Assembly (NCBI GenBank): GCA_000773965.1
Contig: JRUP01000018.1
Coordinates: 186,001 to 250,000 of the forward strand
DNA from: Enterobacter cancerogenus
GTDB taxonomy: Bacteria > Pseudomonadota > Gammaproteobacteria > Enterobacterales > Enterobacteriaceae
Reading direction: 5' to 3'
DNA: 64,000 bases
This document shows, in pieces, positions 38,943 to 47,568 of the stretch. Position numbers and translations under genes: made by a program. The first letter of the stretch is position 1. Each line of letters begins with the position of its first letter. Under the pieces are notes generated by a model, which was not told the DNA's origin, made no database searches, and saw only the letters and a list, made by a program, of their open reading frames with translations.

Positions 38943-39404
38943 ATGAAAAACGCCACTTTCTATGTGATGGAGTCGGAAAGCGCCAGCGACGGCCTGAGCG
39001 CCATCGAAGCACTGGTGTGCGATCTGGCCGAAACACGCTGGCGTGACGGCAAACGCATCCTGATTGCCTGCGAAAACGAAGAGCAGGCCAATCGCCTGGA
39101 TGAAGCGCTCTGGCAGCGCCCCGCCAACGCCTTTGTGCCGCACAATCTGGCCGGTGAAGGCCCGCGTTACGGCGCACCGGTAGAATTGGCCTGGCCGCAG
39201 CGTCGCGGCAGTTCACCGCGTGACCTGCTAATCAGCCTGCTGCCACAGTTCGCAGATTTTGCTACTGGTTTCCATGAAGTGATAGACTTTGTTCCTTACG
39301 AAGAATCCTTAAAACAACTGGCGCGCGATCGCTACAAAACGTATCGCAGCGTTGGTTTCCAATTGAATACGGCGACGCCACCTCCGCCGCAAACGACAGT
39401 GTAG
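38943..39404 (+). CDS. holC: DNA polymerase III chi subunit HolC
   Basis: 153 residues (E. coli 147). HolC joins the clamp loader through HolD to single-stranded DNA-binding protein. Start ATG 38943 gives [13 protein letters not shown], matching E. coli MKNATFYLLDND. Conserved stretches are [31 protein letters not shown] and [18 protein letters not shown]. valS begins 2 bases after its stop, as in E. coli. The C-terminus is a few residues longer (PPPPQTTV). Confidence 0.96.
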   Translation: MKNATFYVMESESASDGLSAIEALVCDLAETRWRDGKRILIACENEEQANRLDEALWQRPANAFVPHNLAGEGPRYGAPVELAWPQRRGSSPRDLLISLLPQFADFATGFHEVIDFVPYEESLKQLARDRYKTYRSVGFQLNTATPPPPQTTV

Positions 39405-39406
39405 AA

Positions 39407-42262
39407 ATGGAAAAGACATATAACCCGCAAGATATCGAGCAGCCGCTCTACGAGCACTGGGAACAGCAGGGCTACTTTAAACCGAATGGCGACACCAGCC
39501 AGGAAAGCTTTTGCATCATGATCCCGCCGCCGAACGTCACCGGCAGCTTGCATATGGGTCACGCTTTCCAGCAGACCATCATGGATACCATGATTCGTTA
39601 CCAGCGTATGCAGGGTAAAAATACCCTGTGGCAGGCAGGTACTGACCATGCCGGTATCGCGACGCAGATGGTGGTTGAGCGCAAGATCGCCGCTGAAGAG
39701 GGCAAAACTCGCCAGGATTACGGCCGTGATGCTTTCATCGACAAAATCTGGCAGTGGAAAGCAGAGTCTGGCGGCACTATTACCCGTCAGATGCGTCGTC
39801 TTGGCAACTCCGTGGATTGGGAGCGCGAACGCTTCACCATGGATGAAGGCCTGTCGAATGCGGTGCGTGAAGTCTTCGTGCGCCTGTATAAAGAGAATCT
39901 GATTTACCGTGGCAAACGCCTGGTGAACTGGGATCCAAAACTGCGTACCGCGATCTCCGATCTGGAAGTGGAAAACCGCGAGAGCAAAGGCTCAATGTGG
40001 CATATCCGCTACCCGCTGGCGGATGGCGTGAAAACTGCAGAAGGCAAAGATTATCTGGTGGTTGCCACCACTCGTCCGGAAACCCTGCTGGGCGATACCG
40101 GCGTGGCGGTGAACCCGGAAGATCCGCGTTATAAGGATCTGATCGGCAAAGAACTGATCCTGCCGCTGGTCAACCGTCGCATTCCGATCGTTGGCGATGA
40201 CCATGCGGACATGGAAAAAGGCACTGGCTGCGTGAAGATCACGCCTGCGCATGACTTTAATGACTATGAAGTCGGCCGTCGTCACAAGCTGCCAATGATC
40301 AACATCCTGACCTTTGATGGCGATATCCGCGAGCGTGCGGAAGTGTTCGACACCAATGGCGAAGTCAGCGACGAATGCGCCGATGAGATCCCAGCACAGT
40401 TCCAGAAAATGGAGCGCTTCGCGGCACGTAAAGCGATGGTAGCTGCGATTGATGAACTCGGCCTGCTGGACGAAATCAAACCTCACGATCTGACCGTACC
40501 TTACGGCGACCGTGGCGGCGTGGTGATCGAGCCGATGCTGACCGACCAATGGTATGTGCGCACCGCCCCGCTGGCCAAAGTAGCAGTGGAAGCCGTCGAA
40601 AACGGTGACATCCAGTTCGTGCCAAAACAGTACGAAAACATGTACTTCTCATGGATGCGTGACATCCAGGATTGGTGCATCTCGCGTCAGCTGTGGTGGG
40701 GACACCGCATTCCGGCCTGGTATGACAACGACGGCAACGTCTATGTGGGTCGTACTGAAGCCGAAGTGCGTCAGGAAAATAACCTGGCTGACGTTGTAGT
40801 TCTGCGCCAGGACGACGACGTACTGGACACCTGGTTCTCATCAGGCCTGTGGACCTTCTCTACTCTTGGCTGGCCAGAGAATACCGAAGCGCTGCGTACC
40901 TTCCATCCAACCAGCGTGTTGGTGAGCGGCTTCGACATCATCTTCTTCTGGATTGCGCGCATGATCATGCTGACCATGCACTTCATCAAAGATGAAGACG
41001 GCAAGCCACAGGTGCCGTTCAAAACCGTCTACATGACCGGTTTGATTCGTGATGAAGAAGGCCAGAAGATGTCCAAGTCGAAAGGCAACGTCATCGATCC
41101 ACTGGATATGATTGACGGCATTTCGCTGGAAGACCTGCTGGAGAAACGCACCGGCAACATGATGCAGCCGCAGCTGGCGGAGAAGATCCGCAAGCGTACC
41201 GAGAAGCAGTTCCCGGACGGCATCGTAGCTTCGGGCACCGATGCCCTGCGCTTCACCCTGGCGGCACTGGCCTCAACCGGCCGTGACATCAACTGGGATA
41301 TGAAGCGTCTCGAAGGCTATCGCAACTTCTGTAACAAGCTGTGGAACGCCAGCCGCTTCGTGCTGATGAACACCGAAGAGCATGATTGCGGGCAGAACGG
41401 CGGCGAATTGAAGTTGTCACTGGCCGATCGCTGGATTCTGACCGAATTCAACAGCACCGTGAAAGCCTATCGTGAAGCGCTGGACAGCTATCGTTTTGAT
41501 ATCGCAGCCAACATTCTGTATGACTTCACCTGGAACCAGTTCTGTGACTGGTATCTGGAGCTGACTAAGCCAGTGATGAGCAACGGCAGCGAAGCGGAAC
41601 TGCGCGGCACGCGTAATACGCTGGTTACCGTGCTGGAAGCGGTCTTGCGCCTGGCGCACCCAATCATTCCTTACATCACCGAAACCATCTGGCAGCGTGT
41701 GAAAGGTCTGAAGAACATCGATCACGACACCATCATGCTGCAGCCGTTCCCGCAGTTTGACGCGGCAAAAGAAGATGTGGAAGCCAAAGCGGATATCGAG
41801 TGGATCAAGCAGGCGATCGTGGCCGTGCGTAACATCCGTGCTGAAATGAACATCGCACCGGGTAAACCGCTGGATGTGCTGCTGCGTGATTGCTCGCCAA
41901 CCGCACAGCGTCGTGTTGACGAGAACCGTAGCTTCCTGTCACGCCTCGCGCGTCTGGAAAGCCTGACCATTCTGCCTGCGGGCGAGAAAGGTCCGGTCTC
42001 GGTCACCAAGATCGTCGAAGGCGCTGAGTTGCTGATCCCAATGGCGGATCTGGTCAACAAAGAAGCCGAGCTGGAGCGTCTGGCGAAAGAGTTGACCAAG
42101 CTGGATGTCGAGATTGAGAAGATCCAGGTCAAACTGGCGAACGAAGGCTTTGTTGCACGTGCACCGGAAGCGGTGGTGGCGAAAGAGCGCGAGCGCATCG
42201 TTGAGCTGGAACAATCAAAAGCAAAACTGATTGAACAGCAGGGCGTGATTGCGGCATTGTAA
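39407..42262 (+). CDS. valS: Valyl-tRNA synthetase
   Basis: 951 residues, equal to E. coli. Class Ia synthetase that charges tRNA-Val and edits misactivated threonine. The HIGH motif appears as HMGH in [15 protein letters not shown] near residue 45 and KMSKS in [14 protein letters not shown] near residue 555. The editing domain includes [19 protein letters not shown]. The C-terminal coiled-coil arm ([20 protein letters not shown]) is complete. Ends at a clear terminator. Confidence 0.98.
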   Translation: MEKTYNPQDIEQPLYEHWEQQGYFKPNGDTSQESFCIMIPPPNVTGSLHMGHAFQQTIMDTMIRYQRMQGKNTLWQAGTDHAGIATQMVVERKIAAEEGKTRQDYGRDAFIDKIWQWKAESGGTITRQMRRLGNSVDWERERFTMDEGLSNAVREVFVRLYKENLIYRGKRLVNWDPKLRTAISDLEVENRESKGSMWHIRYPLADGVKTAEGKDYLVVATTRPETLLGDTGVAVNPEDPRYKDLIGKELILPLVNRRIPIVGDDHADMEKGTGCVKITPAHDFNDYEVGRRHKLPMINILTFDGDIRERAEVFDTNGEVSDECADEIPAQFQKMERFAARKAMVAAIDELGLLDEIKPHDLTVPYGDRGGVVIEPMLTDQWYVRTAPLAKVAVEAVENGDIQFVPKQYENMYFSWMRDIQDWCISRQLWWGHRIPAWYDNDGNVYVGRTEAEVRQENNLADVVVLRQDDDVLDTWFSSGLWTFSTLGWPENTEALRTFHPTSVLVSGFDIIFFWIARMIMLTMHFIKDEDGKPQVPFKTVYMTGLIRDEEGQKMSKSKGNVIDPLDMIDGISLEDLLEKRTGNMMQPQLAEKIRKRTEKQFPDGIVASGTDALRFTLAALASTGRDINWDMKRLEGYRNFCNKLWNASRFVLMNTEEHDCGQNGGELKLSLADRWILTEFNSTVKAYREALDSYRFDIAANILYDFTWNQFCDWYLELTKPVMSNGSEAELRGTRNTLVTVLEAVLRLAHPIIPYITETIWQRVKGLKNIDHDTIMLQPFPQFDAAKEDVEAKADIEWIKQAIVAVRNIRAEMNIAPGKPLDVLLRDCSPTAQRRVDENRSFLSRLARLESLTILPAGEKGPVSVTKIVEGAELLIPMADLVNKEAELERLAKELTKLDVEIEKIQVKLANEGFVARAPEAVVAKERERIVELEQSKAKLIEQQGVIAAL

Positions 42263-42288
42263 GCGCATCAGTCCAATTGCTAAATCAT

Positions 42289-42312
42289 AGCCGGGCACTG
42301 CCCGGCTTTTTT
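42289..42312 (+). terminator. Rho-independent terminator of valS
   Basis: 8-bp stem AGCCGGGC / GCCCGGCT with an ACT loop and a run of six T, starting about 26 bases after the valS stop. Confidence 0.9.
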
Positions 42313-42325
42313 ACACCGGAAGAAA

Positions 42326-42832
42326 ATGATGACCACCGCTACGCCACTGAATTTACAGGTGCGCCCGATTGTTGCGGCCGATAATCCGCTGATTGCGCAA
42401 GTGATCCGTGATGTCTCCGCGGAGTTTGGCCTGACCGCCGACAAAGGCTACACCGTGTCCGATCCAAATCTGGATCGCTTGTTCGAGTTGTACAGCGAAG
42501 CCAACAGCGCTTACTGGATCGTCGAGCATGAAGGTCTCGTCGTGGGCGGCGGTGGCGTGGCACCGCTGGCGTGTAGCGCGCCGGACATCTGTGAACTGCA
42601 GAAAATGTATTTCCTGCCGCAGGTTCGCGGTTTAGGGCTGGCGCGTGCGCTGGCATTACGGGCGATGGAATATGCGCGTCAGCAGGGTTTTCGTCGCTGT
42701 TATCTGGAAACCACCGGCAGTCTGACCCGTGCGATTAAGCTGTATGAGTCATTGGGCTTTGAGCTGATTGACAGCGCGATGGGCTGTACCGGGCACGGCG
42801 ATTGTGAAGTACGGATGTTGAAAGTGCTGTGA
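42326..42832 (+). CDS. yjgM: GNAT N-acetyltransferase YjgM
   Basis: 168 residues (E. coli YjgM 167). The GNAT acetyl-CoA loop is [18 protein letters not shown] preceded by ELQKMYFLP, and [21 protein letters not shown] is shared with E. coli. The end [14 protein letters not shown] is also conserved. Substrate not firmly established in E. coli. Starts at ATG 42326 or 42329. In E. coli it also sits in the argI-valS interval. Confidence 0.92.
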   Translation: MMTTATPLNLQVRPIVAADNPLIAQVIRDVSAEFGLTADKGYTVSDPNLDRLFELYSEANSAYWIVEHEGLVVGGGGVAPLACSAPDICELQKMYFLPQVRGLGLARALALRAMEYARQQGFRRCYLETTGSLTRAIKLYESLGFELIDSAMGCTGHGDCEVRMLKVL

Positions 42833-42841
42833 TGTAAAAGC

Positions 42842-42861
42842 GGTGCGCAGATTTGCGCACC
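42842..42861. terminator. Bidirectional hairpin between yjgM and miaE
   Basis: 8-bp perfect stem GGTGCGCA / TGCGCACC with a GATT loop in the 33-bp gap between convergent genes. Confidence 0.65.
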
Positions 42862-42865
42862 CAAC

Positions 42866-43627
42866 TTAGTAAGCGGGCACACCGCTATGGAAACGCAGCT
42901 CACCATCCGGCTCGCTGATTAATTTCGCTTCCGCGGCACCAAACGCCTGCACGCGCGGGGCAATGTCCTTCGCTGAAATCTGTTCCGCCAGCTTCAAATA
43001 ATCCTGATAGTGACGCGCTTCAGAACGCAGCAGCGAAATATAGAACTTCTGCAGCTGTTCATCCAGGTACGGCGCCAGGCTGGCAAAACGCTCACAGGAT
43101 CGCGCTTCAATATAGGCACCGCAAATCAGCTTATCCACCAGCGCTTCAGGTTCAAACGTACGGATTTCACGAATCAGCCCTTTGGCATAGCGGCTGGCAG
43201 TGATTTTGCGATACGGCAAACCCCGCGACTGCATGATTTCCCACACCTGATAAAAATGATGCAGCTCTTCTTTGATCAGCAGAATCATCATCTCGACCAA
43301 ATCATCCGCCCACGGCAGTTCGTTACGCACAATGATGCTCTTGGTCAGATTTTTATGCGCGTTAATGAAGTTGCTGTCTGGCTCTTCGCGGTAGATGAAA
43401 TCTTCGTATGGCTTGAGCCACGCCAGAATGGCATCGCCACTGGGTTTATCAGCCACATACTTACGAATGATAAACACCGCGGTTTGTGCCGCTTTTAACT
43501 CGCACACCATGTGATCGGTCAGCAGCAGCGTCAGGTTTTCCGGCTTGCGCGCTTCGTCAATCCACGCTTGTGGCGTGCGGCAGTGCAGGAATTCATAAAT
43601 GGGTTCTAACAGGGGAGCGTAATTCAT
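42866..43627 (-). CDS. miaE: tRNA-(ms2io6A37) hydroxylase MiaE
   Basis: 253 residues. A ferritin-like di-iron monooxygenase that hydroxylates ms2i6A at tRNA position 37. Metal ligands are expected in the helices with EELHHFYQVWEIM (E-x-x-H), ICGAYIEARSCERF and SEARHYQDYLKLAE (E-x-x-H), all present. Salmonella and plant-associated enterobacteria have it; E. coli K-12 does not, so it helps place the organism. It lies between yjgM and rraB. Confidence 0.95.
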   Translation of the reverse strand: MNYAPLLEPIYEFLHCRTPQAWIDEARKPENLTLLLTDHMVCELKAAQTAVFIIRKYVADKPSGDAILAWLKPYEDFIYREEPDSNFINAHKNLTKSIIVRNELPWADDLVEMMILLIKEELHHFYQVWEIMQSRGLPYRKITASRYAKGLIREIRTFEPEALVDKLICGAYIEARSCERFASLAPYLDEQLQKFYISLLRSEARHYQDYLKLAEQISAKDIAPRVQAFGAAEAKLISEPDGELRFHSGVPAY

Positions 43628-43659
43628 CGGCGTTCTTTATCTGGCGGGGAAGTGGTTCT

Positions 43660-43677
43660 GGGCGGCGAGCGCCGCCC
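43660..43677 (-). terminator. Hairpin downstream of rraB
   Basis: GGGCGGC / GCCGCCC, a 7-bp GC-only stem with a 4-base loop in the 60-bp gap between rraB and miaE (both leftward). No strong T-run on the exit side. Confidence 0.5.
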
Positions 43678-43686
43678 GTTTAAGAC

Positions 43687-44109
43687 TTAGTGACGCACAC
43701 CGTCGTCTTCTTCATCGTCGATGAAATCACCATCGTCGTCTTCATCTTCCGCGTCCGGGTCTTCGAAGTAAGTGCCCCAGCCGTCGTAATCGACGTTGAA
43801 CTTACCGGCCAGATTCACCAATTGCTCAACTTGTGCATCAATCAGCTCTGGCTTCAATGCGCCTTCGCTCAGGATATCCACACACATCACCGTGCCGCCC
43901 TCTTCCAGCTCCAGCTCTTCTGGCTCGCTCACTTCAAAGCCCAGTTTGAAAGCCTCAACCGCGACTTTCTCCAGTGAGTCGAAGTTGTTGCAAGAGAGGT
44001 GATGCTCGATAGTGTAAAGCGCATCCGGATCGCTGCCATCTTCCAGCAACTCTTCAATGATCAGGCGGGTTTCTTCGCGCTGTTCTTCCAGCAATGCTTC
44101 ATATGCCAT
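43687..44109 (-). CDS. rraB: Ribonuclease E inhibitor RraB
   Basis: 140 residues (E. coli 138). RraB binds RNase E and changes mRNA decay. The N-terminus [20 protein letters not shown] and the block [20 protein letters not shown] are nearly identical to E. coli. [17 protein letters not shown] and the acidic tail ending DDGVRH are also typical. ATG 44109 is chosen; the 21 residues of open frame upstream have no family support. Divergent from argI. Confidence 0.97.
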   Translation of the reverse strand: MAYEALLEEQREETRLIIEELLEDGSDPDALYTIEHHLSCNNFDSLEKVAVEAFKLGFEVSEPEELELEEGGTVMCVDILSEGALKPELIDAQVEQLVNLAGKFNVDYDGWGTYFEDPDAEDEDDDGDFIDDEEDDGVRH

Positions 44110-44209
44110 GTGCGTGTCCTCAAAATGTTCGACGTGAATGCAATTATTTTCCCACACTGCCTCGCGCGCCACTACACAAAACAGAAAGTTTCATAACGCC
44201 GGGGTTGAA

Positions 44210-44248
44210 AATGAATATTCATACGGTTAGATTGAATTTTAATTCATT
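44210..44248 (+). promoter_or_regulatory. Tandem ARG boxes (ArgR operator) of argI
   Basis: The second box, 44231-44248 (ATTGAATTTTAATTCATT), matches the 18-bp consensus WNTGAATWWWWATTCANW at every position. Three bases upstream, 44210-44227 starts TGAAT correctly but has a weaker right half. Two boxes 3 bp apart is the classic hexameric ArgR arrangement, 25-60 bases before the argI start. Confidence 0.9.
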
Positions 44249-44272
44249 ATTAGTCCCCATCTGGAGCGCTGT

Positions 44273-45280
44273 ATGAGTCAGCTGTATTCGAGACACTTCC
44301 TGAGATTGCTGGATTTCACCCCTGCTGAAATCGCCAACCTGTTAAGTCTGGCAGGTGAATTAAAACACGCTAAGAAAAATGCTACCGAAACGCAGTACCT
44401 GAAAGGCAAGAATATCGCGCTCATCTTCGAAAAAGACTCGACCCGTACCCGATGCTCTTTCGAAGTTGCCGCATACGATCAGGGCGCTAACGTCACTTAC
44501 CTTGGCCCAAGCGGCAGCCAGATCGGCCATAAAGAGTCAATGAAAGACACCGCGCGCGTATTAGGCCGCATGTATGATGGCATTCAGTATCGTGGCTTCG
44601 GCCAGGAACTGGTGGAAACGCTGGCGGAATTTGCCGGTGTGCCGGTGTGGAACGGATTGACCACGGAATTCCACCCGACGCAGTTGCTGGCAGATTTGCT
44701 CACCATGCAAGAACATCTGCCAGGTAAACCATTGAGCGACATGACGTTGGTGTATGTGGGTGACGCACGTAACAACATGGGCAACAGCATGCTGGAAGCG
44801 GCAGCTCTGGTAGGGCTGGACCTGCGTCTGGTGGCACCGAAGGGTTGCTGGCCGGAAGAGCAGTTGGTTGAACAGTGTCGCGTTGCAGCACAGAAAACCG
44901 GTGGCAAAATCACCCTGACCGAAGAGATTGCCGAGGGCGTGCAAGGTGCGGATTTCATCTACACTGATGTGTGGGTGTCGATGGGTGAAGCGAAATCGGT
45001 ATGGGAAGAGCGTATCGCCCTGCTGCGTCCGTATCAGGTCAATAGCGCGATGCTGGCGCTGACCGGCAATCCACAGGTGAAATTCCTGCACTGCCTGCCC
45101 GCCTTCCATGACGATCAAACCACATTAGGACGTCAAATGGCTGAGCAGTACGGTCTGAAAGACGGCATGGAAGTCAGCAATGAGGTGTTTGAATCGGCGC
45201 ACAGCATTGTTTTCGATCAGGCCGAAAACCGCATGCATACTATCAAAGCGGTGATGGTCGCCACGCTGGGAAACAAGTAA
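44273..45280 (+). CDS. argI: Ornithine carbamoyltransferase
   Basis: 335 residues (E. coli ArgI 334). Converts ornithine and carbamoyl phosphate to citrulline in arginine synthesis. The carbamoyl-phosphate motif is [19 protein letters not shown]. The HPTQ motif is in [11 protein letters not shown] and the ornithine-side HCLPAFHD is present. Preceded by ArgR operators and divergent from rraB. The single copy could equally be called argF; argI follows its E. coli neighbourhood. Next to pyrLBI, whose enzyme uses the same carbamoyl phosphate. Confidence 0.97.
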   Translation: MSQLYSRHFLRLLDFTPAEIANLLSLAGELKHAKKNATETQYLKGKNIALIFEKDSTRTRCSFEVAAYDQGANVTYLGPSGSQIGHKESMKDTARVLGRMYDGIQYRGFGQELVETLAEFAGVPVWNGLTTEFHPTQLLADLLTMQEHLPGKPLSDMTLVYVGDARNNMGNSMLEAAALVGLDLRLVAPKGCWPEEQLVEQCRVAAQKTGGKITLTEEIAEGVQGADFIYTDVWVSMGEAKSVWEERIALLRPYQVNSAMLALTGNPQVKFLHCLPAFHDDQTTLGRQMAEQYGLKDGMEVSNEVFESAHSIVFDQAENRMHTIKAVMVATLGNK

Positions 45281-45310
45281 TGCAAACGTTTACCTTGCGG
45301 CGATTTCTGC

Positions 45311-45338
45311 TTGATGCAAATCAGTGAATGCGTATAAT
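45311..45338 (+). promoter_or_regulatory. Sigma-70 promoter of pyrLBI
   Basis: -35 TTGATG (45311-45316), a 16-bp spacer and a perfect -10 TATAAT (45333-45338), about 25 bases before the pyrL ATG. The spacing leaves a very short 5' leader. Confidence 0.75.
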
Positions 45339-45362
45339 GCGCCACAATTTGCCGGAGGAAAC

Positions 45363-45464
45363 ATGCAACAGCGCAGCGTACAATTTGCCGCTCTACCCCG
45401 CCTGACCACAGGCGATGCAGCTGTTTCTTTCCGTCAACCATTGATCGTAAAAAAAGCCCCTTAA
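45363..45464 (+). CDS. pyrL: pyrBI operon leader peptide
   Basis: A 33-codon ORF with GGAGG upstream (CCGGAGGAAAC ATG). It starts MQQRSVQFAALPRL and ends PLIVKKAP. Its stop codon TAA lies inside the attenuator hairpin at 45454-45480. In E. coli, coupling of transcription and pyrL translation decides readthrough: with low UTP the polymerase pauses, the ribosome catches up and blocks the hairpin. The sequence differs from E. coli PyrL (44 aa) and has only a short pyrimidine tract (GTTTCTTTCC). Confidence 0.88.
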   Translation: MQQRSVQFAALPRLTTGDAAVSFRQPLIVKKAP

Positions 45465-45480
45465 GCAGGGGCTTTTTTTT
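45454..45480 (+). terminator. pyrBI attenuator
   Basis: 8-bp stem AAGCCCCT / AGGGGCTT, 5-base loop and eight T. It overlaps the last codons and the stop of pyrL and ends 32 bases before the pyrB ATG. Confidence 0.92.
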
Positions 45481-45512
45481 GTCCGCAATCCGGCAGCGCA
45501 GAGGAGAACGCT

Positions 45513-46448
45513 ATGGCCAACCCGCTATATCGCAAGCACATTATTTCCATCAACGATCTCAACCGCGAAGAGCTGGAGCTGGTGTTACACACCGCTGCTC
45601 AGCTCAAGGCTCATCCCCAGCCGGAACTGCTGAAGCACAACGTGATCGCCAGCTGCTTCTTTGAAGCCTCGACGCGCACCCGCCTGTCGTTTGAAACCGC
45701 TATGCATCGTTTGGGTGCTTCAGTGGTGGGCTTCGCCGACGGCAGCAATACCTCGCTGGGTAAGAAAGGCGAAACGCTGGCCGACACCATTTCGGTGATC
45801 AGCACTTATGTCGATGCGATTGTGATGCGTCATCCGCAGGAAGGCGCCGCGCGCCTGGCGACTGAATTCTCCAGCGGCATTCCCATTCTGAATGCCGGTG
45901 ACGGTGCCAACCAGCACCCGACGCAAACCCTGCTGGATCTGTTCACCATCCGTGAAACCCAGAGCCGCCTCGACAACCTGAATGTGGCGATGGTCGGTGA
46001 CCTGAAATATGGCCGCACCGTGCACTCGCTGACCCAGGCGCTGGCGAAATTCACCGGCAACCGTTTCTACTTTATCGCGCCGGATGCGCTGGCGATGCCG
46101 GCCTACATCACCGATATGCTGGATGAGCAGAACATTGTCTGGACGCGCCACGACACCATCGAAGAAGTGATGCCAGAACTCGATATCCTGTATATGACAC
46201 GTGTGCAGAAAGAGCGTCTCGATCCGTCTGAGTACGCCAACGTCAAAGCACAGTTCATCCTGCGCGCGGCCGATCTAGCCGGCGCACGCGACAACATGAA
46301 AGTACTGCATCCGTTGCCGCGTATTGACGAGATCACCACTGACGTCGATAGCACGCCGCACGCCTGGTATTTCCAGCAGGCGGGCAACGGCATCTTCGCC
46401 CGCCAGGCTCTGCTGGCTCTGGTACTGAATAGCGAACTGGCCCTGTAA
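45513..46448 (+). CDS. pyrB: Aspartate carbamoyltransferase catalytic subunit
   Basis: 311 residues, like E. coli. First committed step of pyrimidine synthesis: carbamoyl phosphate plus aspartate to carbamoyl aspartate. Active-site motifs are [35 protein letters not shown] and the aspartate-binding [10 protein letters not shown]. Controlled by the pyrL attenuator and allosterically through PyrI. pyrI follows 10 bases later. Confidence 0.98.
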   Translation: MANPLYRKHIISINDLNREELELVLHTAAQLKAHPQPELLKHNVIASCFFEASTRTRLSFETAMHRLGASVVGFADGSNTSLGKKGETLADTISVISTYVDAIVMRHPQEGAARLATEFSSGIPILNAGDGANQHPTQTLLDLFTIRETQSRLDNLNVAMVGDLKYGRTVHSLTQALAKFTGNRFYFIAPDALAMPAYITDMLDEQNIVWTRHDTIEEVMPELDILYMTRVQKERLDPSEYANVKAQFILRAADLAGARDNMKVLHPLPRIDEITTDVDSTPHAWYFQQAGNGIFARQALLALVLNSELAL

Positions 46449-46458
46449 GGAGAAACCG

Positions 46459-46923
46459 ATGACTCACGATAATAAATTGCAGGTTGAAGCCATCAAGCGT
46501 GGCACGGTAATCGACCATATTCCTGCGCAGGTCGGTTTTAAATTGCTGTCACTGTTTCGCCTGACCGAGACTGACCAGCGCATCACCATTGGCCTGAATC
46601 TGCCTTCAGGCGAGATGGGGCGCAAGGATTTGATTAAGATCGAGAATACCTTCCTGACCGACGATCAGATCAACCAGCTGGCGGTGTATGCGCCGCACGC
46701 CACGGTTAACCGTATTGATGAATACGAAGTGGTGGCGAAAATCGCCCCAACCTTACCGGATCGTGTCGAGCGTGTGCTCACCTGCCCGAACAGCAACTGC
46801 ATCAGCCGCAGCGAGCCGGTATTCAGCAGCTTCGCGGTGAAACAGCGTGACGATGATGTGCACCTGAAGTGCAAATATTGCGAGAAAGAGTTCGCGCGCC
46901 ACGTGGTGCTCGGTCACTGGTAA
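46459..46923 (+). CDS. pyrI: Aspartate carbamoyltransferase regulatory subunit
   Basis: 154 residues (E. coli 153). The N-terminal allosteric domain that binds CTP, UTP and ATP ([19 protein letters not shown]) is almost identical to E. coli. The C-terminal zinc domain has the four cysteines in CPNSNC and CKYCEKEF. Together with PyrB it forms the c6r6 holoenzyme. Confidence 0.98.
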   Translation: MTHDNKLQVEAIKRGTVIDHIPAQVGFKLLSLFRLTETDQRITIGLNLPSGEMGRKDLIKIENTFLTDDQINQLAVYAPHATVNRIDEYEVVAKIAPTLPDRVERVLTCPNSNCISRSEPVFSSFAVKQRDDDVHLKCKYCEKEFARHVVLGHW

Positions 46924-47001
46924 TCGTGCTTATCGTCCCTATAATGGGGCGAACCAATACGCGGCTGACAAAGGTCGGCTGCGCACTTTTAAGGAGAAAC
47001 A

Positions 47002-47388
47002 ATGTCTCGCGAAATCAGCACAGAAAAAGCACCCGCAGCAATTGGCCCTTATGTGCAGGGCGTGGATCTCGGCAGCATGATCATCACTTCAGGCCAGATC
47101 CCTGTTGATCCGGCGACCGGTGCCGTGGCAGATGATGTGTCTGCGCAGGCGCGTCAGTCACTGGAGAACGTGAAGGCGATCGTGGAAGCCGCTGGCCTGA
47201 AAGTGGGCGACATTGTGAAAACCACCGTGTTCGTGAAAGATTTGAACGACTTCGCCACCGTTAACGCTACTTACGAAGCCTTCTTTACCGAGCACAACGC
47301 CAGCTTCCCGGCACGTTCTTGTGTGGAAGTCGCGCGTCTGCCGAAAGATGTGAAGATCGAGATTGAGGCCATTGCTGTACGTCGTTAA
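47002..47388 (+). CDS. ridA: Enamine/imine deaminase RidA
   Basis: 128 residues. A YjgF/YER057c/UK114 family trimer that hydrolyses reactive 2-aminoacrylate and related enamines made by PLP enzymes. Signatures are STEKAPAAIGPYVQG, ITSGQIPVDPATGAV and the C-terminal FPARSCVEVARLPKDVKIEIEA with the key Arg. AAGGAG lies seven bases before the ATG. Next to pyrBI as in E. coli. Confidence 0.97.
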   Translation: MSREISTEKAPAAIGPYVQGVDLGSMIITSGQIPVDPATGAVADDVSAQARQSLENVKAIVEAAGLKVGDIVKTTVFVKDLNDFATVNATYEAFFTEHNASFPARSCVEVARLPKDVKIEIEAIAVRR

Positions 47389-47399
47389 GTAAAGGCAAT

Positions 47400-47562
47400 G
47401 CGCAATAAATTGCGCCGCTACAAATTTGTACTCAACTGTGGCGGCGCGATGAGTGTGTTAGAACATCACCTTAGCGACATCAATGCATGGCGTGCTCTTC
47501 CCCCCCGTAGCGACGTAATTCCATGGTGTGCCATCCCCTCGTAGCGGCGTGATTGATCGCGC
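47400..47562. repeat. Cluster of GTAGCGGCG-type intergenic repeats
   Basis: The gap between convergent ridA and the hexosaminidase gene is mostly repeats. GCGCAATAAATTGCGCCGCTACA (given as 47400-47422) pairs with TGTGGCGGCGCG at about 47438-47449. Two further partial units follow: CGTAGCGACGTAATT near 47508 and CGTAGCGGCGTGATT near 47540. All share a core with the spacers at 15910 and 34733. Confidence 0.6.
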
Positions 47563-47568
47563 ATCCGT

